Positions 37,001 to 46,000 of a DNA stretch of 64,000 bases are shown here, piece after piece. The stretch is from Carposina sasakii (Eukaryota > Arthropoda > Insecta > Lepidoptera > Carposinidae), in assembly GCA_014607495.2 (NCBI GenBank), contig CP053157.1:248001-312000 (forward strand). The letters run 5' to 3'. The translations under genes were made by a program, and so were the position numbers. Below the pieces are notes generated by a model. The model had not been told where the DNA came from. It did no database searches and was given only the letters and a program-made list of their open reading frames with translations. Position 1 is the first letter of the stretch, and every line of letters begins with the position of its first letter.

Positions 37001-40000
37001 TTTATCCCTTACGGGGTAAGCAGAGCACTAAGGGCCGATAGAACCACATGGTGCCACTTCTGAGCAATTTTGAGGGTATAGTTGAGATGTACAAGTTCGG
37101 TTAGTAGTGACAGGTGGTCAGCCCATCGCCTACAAAACACCAAGACCCTCTTGTCCCTCTACTGACTTGTACAGTATGCCCGGGAAGAGAAGCAGCTGTA
37201 GTATTTATCCGACTGCGCGACGCAAAGGAGTGGTATTGTGTTTAACAGCCTATGTATGTATGTATGTTTGTATGTTCCTTTGAAGCACTACACAGACCAA
37301 ACGCCTCGGCCGATTTTTATGATTCATACGTCAATCGATTCCTCTTAGTCCGGCGAGTGTCACTAAAGACATGACGTTAGTGAACATCCAATATGGCGAC
37401 TACTGGACGCCATTTTGTGAAAATGAAAAAATCAAAGTCTACAAACTATATCGAGCGGGGTATCGTTGAATAGGTATTTAAAAATCAATTTTAGGTTTTT
37501 CACAACATTTTTCGATTCTACCAACCGATCAAGACGAAAACTTCTTGCTGCCGAGCATGTTGAGCATGTTTCTTGAAGCGTACTTATTAGTAGCTAGGTA
37601 CTCATAACAAAAAAGTAAAAAATAAAAAACCATTATTTAAATAATTCAAAAACCCGACTGCGTAAAAACAACCAAACTATGTAATAATAAAAAAAACTGA
37701 AAAGATGAAAACAAGCACTTAGATGTCCGGTGGTCTAGAATTCTATAATATTATGAAATGAATACTATTGAAGAACATAAAATATTTTCTAATGATGTAA
37801 CATAACCACTGAACATCCAGGATCCATTGAAATATTAGCTTGGTAGTCGGACATCTGTACCACCGGACATCTAAGTGCTTGTTTTCATCTTTTCAGTTTT
37901 TTTATTATTATCACATGGTTTGGTTCTCTTTAAGTTACAGATAAGCACACGACTCTGTCTTAGACCTTGTTGGACACAAAAATATATTGAGCGTTATAAT
38001 GATTGATGGTGATTGAAGTGAAATCCTTCTTGTAAAATAATTTATATATTTTTACATACATACGGCCGTTTTCTCAAAATGTGGTAGCCAGAGCTGCAGA
38101 ATGATAAATATCACACAGCAGACAAATGTAAATGATCAAATGTTGTTAGCTTATCGCCTGAGAAAATGCCTGAGTTCCTTAGTCGACTCTTACGAGATGC
38201 ATGGAAAGAGATGCAGCAGATGTATTCTAGTAAAGACCCGCAATAAACGTAGTAAATAATTTCCAAGAAATATTAATGATTTACTTGAGAATAAAACAGA
38301 TACGTAGTTGCACTAGACTATTTCTATTTTTTTATATTAAAAAAAAAACATGATAATGTTAATGAAAAATCGGCACGATATAGGTGTAATATAAACTTAA
38401 ATAAGTTTTTCTGAACCCCTTGTACACATCGCCCTCGGTGTCCTTCGGGAGTCAAGGGCACGGTTAGGGTCTCGGTTAGAACTGTTTACGCTTTCATTGA
38501 AGGGATTATAGATACCTATTGTCCATATTTTCTATATATTTTTTAGATATAGCTAACGTTTTTTTATTTTGACCAATATTTTTTTACTGCTATATCTATC
38601 ATTTTCGGTTGTTTCATCTATTTTACGTCCCTTTAGCTCTTATTTAAATCTAATCTAATTGTTATACCTATTGTGTACTAAGTGTTACACTTATAATCCA
38701 ATGTAAAAGCCATAAATAAAATTAAATATAATAGTAGGTATGACACAAGCTAGGACACCTTAGTCTACATTACGAGACATCCGTAGCTATATCCAGATAT
38801 ATCTGGTCGTAAGTAACTTAAGATCCTAGCTCGATCCTGTTTCTACATCTGATCTTATGTAGATAACAATAAAATTTAAATGGTATATATCCTATCTAGG
38901 TAAGATAATTATTACGAATGCCCTTGGGGGAATCCAAATATGTCAATCACTGACAGAGTCGAGCGTGATATTTACATGGGTAATTACTCAATATGACTAT
39001 ACTTTCACAAACAACACAAACATTTATTGTATTCTTCTGTGCTGATCGTCATCGCCAGCCTATTGCAGTCCACTGCTGGACGTAGGCCTCTCCCAGAGTA
39101 CGCCACATGGCTCGATCTCCCGTTTTCACCATCCAGTCACTACCAGCCGTCCTCTTTAAGTCATCGGTCCATCTGGCCGAAGGGCGCCCAACGACGCTTG
39201 CCGAGGCGCGGTCTCCATTCGAGAATCCGTTTACTCGACAGTCCATCTGTTCTACGACAGATGTGGCCTGCCCACTGCCACATTTCGAGACTATGTAATC
39301 TAATATTTCACTAGAATATATCAGCTGTATCTCCTTTCATTCATGCCGTAAGTCATCTACGGATCTCGGGCATTCTCACAGGCGAGATAGCATCTTGTAA
39401 CTCATCATTTACATCTTTCCCCGCTTTGCTCAACTTGGCTGGTGTTAACTTTATCTCCCTGGAATTATGAATACCCTATTTTATGTATATGTAGGATATA
39501 TGTATGTATTCTATACTTATATTAGTATTATAGATACTAGCCTCTCTCGTTATCCACTTCTTTCGCCCTCTTCTTCAGTCTTCTGTCTGCTTCTAACGCT
39601 TTCTTTACCTTTTAGCCACATCTTCTGGTTACGTCATCGAAGCATTCATCCATGTCATGTTACGTCATAACATAACAAACAAACAGTGCCACCTGTCATT
39701 TGAATAGGCGAAGCTAATCTCTTGTAATTACAGTTATATGTTATATTATATCCAAAATGCAAATCGTAATTATTTCTTTGGTCCCATTATGTATATCCTT
39801 TAAGGGTATCAACCTGCCTGTAGCAACACCTTAAGGTAACGACCCTTGAATAAAGTGTAGGTATGTACCATATATGTAGGTACGTTGAGGATATTCAGAG
39901 AATATACCTAAGTACAGGCCCAAAATACTAACGTAACACTCACCTATACAGGGTGTTTTTTCGTTGCCACCTTTTACGATTGGTACGTACTCTATACATC

Positions 40001-43000
40001 AAATAAACTAAGTTTATGCAAAAAAAATGCTCAAATGAAATCATGTAAATTTTTTTAAAACAAAAAATGTATTACTTGTTCGGGCGAAATTTATAGTGCC
40101 CAGTGTTTATGCTAGTTTTTTCATAGACAGATATAAATTATTTCTCGTCTAATCTTATCTTATTAATCTAATCTTAAATCTTGCTATACGCGTCAATGTG
40201 CATGCAGAAAAACGCAGTCTATTCACTCAACTTTGAACGTAATATTTTGGGAACCAGACACTCGTGATGATGAGGAGATTCCGTAGTTTTTGAGAATGTT
40301 GACGACCAAAAATCATATGTGGCAAGATAATTAATTATATTACCTTAGTTAAAAATAATTAAAATAATAACCTCTATTACATATAATAAAAAAAAACTTA
40401 GTGGCACTCTCACGGTTTAGGCACTAGAGCGTGCCAAAGAAATATATAAGTACAATAATATATAGGTACAAACTTACATATATACTCGAAAAACATACAT
40501 TCTGCGTTAAAACCGACTCTTATGTGACACGAGTCCATCATAACATTAACTTCACCCAGCCACTGTCAAAACTGTCCCCTCATGTTTTTACTCCTTTTCA
40601 ATTTCCCGCGCTGATGAAAAGGTAATTAAGTTTTTTAGCAGCTAATTGGCCGGTCAAGGCAGGCAGCGGACTGAGCCTTCCTCCAGTTTTTGCGTCTAAC
40701 GTCACCGCTACTACATTCGTGTGTACCTTCATTAGTAAATTTAGAAAGCAAGGTGTTTAGAAAAAAGACGACGCGAGCCTCACTTTGACCTAGCATAGTG
40801 TTTTTGCTTTGACAATCCACTCTTGAAGGTAAAACCTATGCTAATGTGGGTATTGAAACGTTGGAATTATAAGTTGCAAAAATTATTTTGACCTTTGAGG
40901 CACATTAAAAGATTATTATAGATTTAGTAGGTAGGAGTGGGTGGGCCTGATTTGGGATAAAAATAAAGGGTAAGGTCTTATACCAAAGTATCGTTGCTCA
41001 AAGCGAGGCTGATGCACAACAAGCTATGTTTGATACACAGGATTATGAATGAAGTGGGTGCGCCAGCGCATTCGACTGTCTGTATCCACTTTCATCCGCC
41101 GCAATCGGCAGGGAGCAGGATGAAGAGTCTTGTACATCTAGACACTAACTATGAATAGTTATTGATACTACTTATATAAGACCATCGACCATACTTTGGC
41201 TGCGCCGTTTAGTCTGTTATCATGGATTACTAAGAATTGAATATTTAATTGCATCAGGCGTCACTATTCGGAAGTTCAAATTTCCATCGAGGGCTCGCCC
41301 ACCACCGGGTTCTACACCCTCCGCTGACCCTCGGATCTGCCGACTCATGGTCACGAACACAAGACACTACAGTCGCAACGAGAAGCCAGATCCAAGTACC
41401 TTACATGCAACCACAAGTACAAAGCTGCTAATCCGAAAACCAATTAAAAATATCAATCGACATATGCTTCGCCAACACCCGTGGCATCATCAGGATTAGT
41501 TTTTCTGGTTAGTTCTAACTAAGAATCGGCCCGTATTGGTTTCTTTCAAAATTAATTGCTAAGGATTTGGTGTTTTTTTCGCAAACCTTGCTCGTATATG
41601 GCTAGGCGACAATTTTGGAATATTTCAATCTGCAACATAAACAATAAACTTCGGAATACTTGGGGAAGATGGGCATAAGGAAGTCGAAGTGTGGACACGA
41701 CAGATATAGGGCAAACATTATTATTATTGTCTTTAAAACAATGAGCAATACAATTCACATTTGCTGTCCAGATATAAATAAAATGGCTTATTATAACTAA
41801 ACCGCTATATCTTTGGCAATATGAGTTTCGAAAGAAACCATATTGCGTCGATCCCATAAATACTCGCAATGGTATAAGGACAGGAAGATGATGATAGATA
41901 ACTAAACCGCAATGTTGTACATTGGTGAGAAGATTTTGCAAATTAATTGAAAAAAATAATATTTATTAAACCTAGAATTAATGATTACTCCATTTTCCCT
42001 TATAGATGTGAATGTTTGCTTTACGCATTTTGTTTGTTTATTCAAATAGTAAAGTCAATACTTAAAGGCATCCTAAAGGTTAAGTAAAAACTATTGTGAA
42101 TCATAACCTCTTGACTCTAGTTTTGTAGAAAATTAGAACGCATTCGAAGTCGGATAAACATATTTTAAAAAGCGATATTCATTACGAGATAATATTCTCT
42201 ACCCGTAAGGAACCCATGAAAGACAATGAAATAATTAAAATTGTTATATTTCTGATAGAATACAGTATCTACATATCAATGTCTGATCAGGGATTTTATT
42301 ATAAGGAGAAACTGTAATAGGTAGCTCTACTTGTAATATAGTGTAATGCACATAGTCTACCTACAGGGTGTCACAAAAGGGGCCTGAAAGAAGAAAAGCT
42401 ATGTAAATAACTCACTAAAAGGAACCTACCCACAAAATCTCAGTCTCGAAATCACATTTAATATATTATCCGAGATATTGAAAATATTTCAAAAAATTAA
42501 GAATCCCTTAAAAACTCAGGATCCTACTTATAAACGCGAAAGTTTCTAAGTATGGATGGATGGTTGTTATTCTTTCACGTGAAAACGGCTGGAGCGATTT
42601 CAATAAAAATTGGTATCGAGTAAGCTGACACACTGGATTACCTAACACATAGGCTACTTTTTATCCCAGGAAAATATTTTTATCCCGGATAATTTCGTCA
42701 TTTTGTTTTTTCTGCAGTCCACGCGGACAAAGTCGCGAGCGTCCACTAGTTGTTCATAATTCATATACCTAACTTTGAGTACATATTATTTCGAGTCTCA
42801 AATTTTAGGCTATTTTATAGAATTTTGCCTAACGCACCCCTTCCGTTACACCTTGTAAGTAGGTATAATGTTACATTACATGCGACAGCTGCTTCTCTTC
42901 CCGGGCATACTGTACAAGTCAGTAGAGGGAGAGAGGGTCTTAATGTTTTGTAGGCGATGGGCTGACCACCTGTCACTACTAACCGAACTTGTACATCTCA

Positions 43001-46000
43001 ACTATACCCTCAAAATAGGTCAGAAGTGGCACCATGTGGTTCTATCGGCCCTTGGTGCTCTGTCTACCCCGTAAGGGATAAAGGCGTGATTATATGTATG
43101 TACCTATGTACACGCGAATGCCTGTAGAAGGATAAACTTTAGAAAAAAAAAGACTCATTATCATTTACTACAACAAATTAACAAGTAATTTATGTCAATA
43201 ATTCTAGATTATGAGGCACACTAATTGTCATTATCTCTTACCGACATGTTTAATTTTCAGGATAATAACGGTAGCGGAAGATAAACAGGATATACCATGT
43301 AATAGTGATTACATCTACGTAAGATAAACATAACTAAACTGTAACTTTTATTCTCAATTCTGCAAAAATGTGCCCGGGGATCGGGTACCTAGAAAATATT
43401 TCGTGAAATTTCGGATACGAGTGAACAACTTCTTTGGGACCCCCCACACTGGCGTCTTTTTAGTTACCTTATCTATCTATTCATTTTCTTAAAGGTATGT
43501 ATGTATGTTACGTACCTAGACGTAACTAGTAAGTAGTAGTTTATTTTTAGCCTAGTAAGTTTTATAACAAAATAGGTAAAATAAAAAGTTGAAAGATGCC
43601 ACGGTTGTTGGCGACACATATGAAGATTATTAATCTAGTTTTTTATTTCGGAATTAGTGCGATGTATTCATCTAGCATGCTAGGTGCTCGGGTCTGGTTT
43701 CTCGTGGCGATTGTAGTTAGTGCAAGTGCCTGTTTTCGCAGTTATAAGTTATCAGATCCGAGGGTCAGTGGAGGGTGTAGGGCCCAGTGGTGGGCGCACC
43801 CATAGTGAAAATAAAAAGTATATAGGTACATAGGTACCTAACTTTATTTGTACTTATTTATTTAATGCAATACTTTATTTGTTTTATGCCAATTTTGTCC
43901 GATAATACTTCACATTCATTTTGTGTGGAGAATTTGAACAATGTAAAGAAATTACCTAACATGTAAAGTTTCCAAGTAGGTAGGTGCGTAATATGCACTT
44001 CATATTTAAAACTATTTTCCTTATCAAAACATTGAAAAGAGATCGGTAAAAAGATTGGTAATTAATAGTGATGGGTCGAAAATGAAGTTGCCGATGTATT
44101 TGAGTTTCGGCAAATTCGGACATTTGGCACATATTCGGTATTTGGCCCATTTGGTATTTTGAAATTGGCGAATGCCAAATATTTTACTAATCTAATATGC
44201 TAATAAATATAATTAGAGTTTGTATGTAAGCATAACAATAGTTAGTACGTAAGGTACCTACGGTTGATCGCCGATTGAATTGAAAATGCGAAAGGGAATT
44301 TATGAAATTAAAAATGCTTAGTAGATACCTAAATATAACATTAGATGAATAGGTAATTTCGGATGTCGAATAAGTATCCAATTGTATAAAGACACGATGA
44401 TACTGTAACGTGACATTGATTAGATCTAAGTAATTTAATTTGTATACAATTTAAAGAATTAATGGTCAATCAGTCACGCTGTACACGGATTACACCTACC
44501 CATAATGAATTGTCTGATTGGTATTAATGATACCTACTCTTGTAATAAAATAAGATACTTTTATATAAGTAAGTAGGTAAGTCTTTTTCAGAGATGATTT
44601 CATATGTAATTTTTTTACATACATAGGAAGAACACACACTGCTAGATGTAGGTAAATAATTGGGTAGACAGAATCGCTAGATCGCGAATAAGGTCCTACA
44701 GCCATGTTTAACATGTTGGGGTCAGATGTTAAAGGTCATTGAAAAGTTGCTAGCTCACGAAAGAACGCCCCTGAGTTCCTTAGTCGACTGCACGACAATT
44801 ACGACATGCACAGAAAGATATGTGATGTATTGTAACTATTTGTGTTTTTCATTTGTATAAATAGGTAAATTGTTATCTAGGTAAACCTTAGTTTATTTTG
44901 TAGTTGGTAGTATTTTGTAGTTTTTTCGTGTCAAGGTAGTGATGTGCCAGTCTAGTCTAACATGTCGATAAAAAACAGACTAGGTTACTCAGTCTGTCGA
45001 TAATTTGGCAAAACTATTTCTCATTGACTTGAATTAATTATGCATAACAATTGTAACCTAATTATGCTAAATAAACTTAGTAGTTAGTAGTCAGAACCTA
45101 GTTACTAACTAAATGTAGGTACGAAGTTTTTGTGTTGACTGTGAGATGTGATTTGCTAAGAGTTTATAATTATCTTAATACTAGATTGTAATAAGAAAGA
45201 AAAACATAACAATTTACATATAGGTAGGCAAACTTAGTAATGGTAATATGTGGTAATATTTTACTACCTTCTAATATAAAACTAATGTAAAACTAAAGGT
45301 CTACATATTTACTATACGAATCGTAATTTTGGTTTACAGGTGAACCTTATTAAGTCAGGAGGAGCATCTTTTGATAAACCAGGAATTATTTGTACATAAT
45401 ATTATTATATTACTTATGGATATTAAATTGTTATCACCGTTGAATTAGTTATTTCAATACATATTTCTTTACTTTTAAGTATTCATTTTGATAAAGCTCC
45501 TGACCTGATGACCCGTCAGTATCGATCATCAGGTCGGTACCATCGATGTAGCGGTTTTTTTTTATTGGCACACTTATTATTGGAAAGAGCATTGGACTCT
45601 AAACGAGTATTCAAATTTGATTACCATACAGTAAAATAAATATGCATCTATATAATAATAAATAATATATTGTGTTTTCAATTAATAATTTCAGAACAAC
45701 TGCATATCAATTATGTAGACGCAGGTAAAGTGTAACAACAAACTAAATATATTTGGTAATAATACGTCGTGTTACCTACTATGATTTTTTTATGAAACGG
45801 CAAAATTATTGTCAGATAAACAAAATGATCAAAACGTAAAGGTAGGTTAGGAATGTAAAAACAAAACTTAGCAGAATTCAACAACTTGGCTATTATTGCT
45901 GACTAAGCTCCCATTTGTAAATAATCTTAGTAATCAGCATATTGAGCTCCACCCAAGTCTATAGGTGGTTTCCTCTGTTCAGCATCAATGCTTGATCAGT

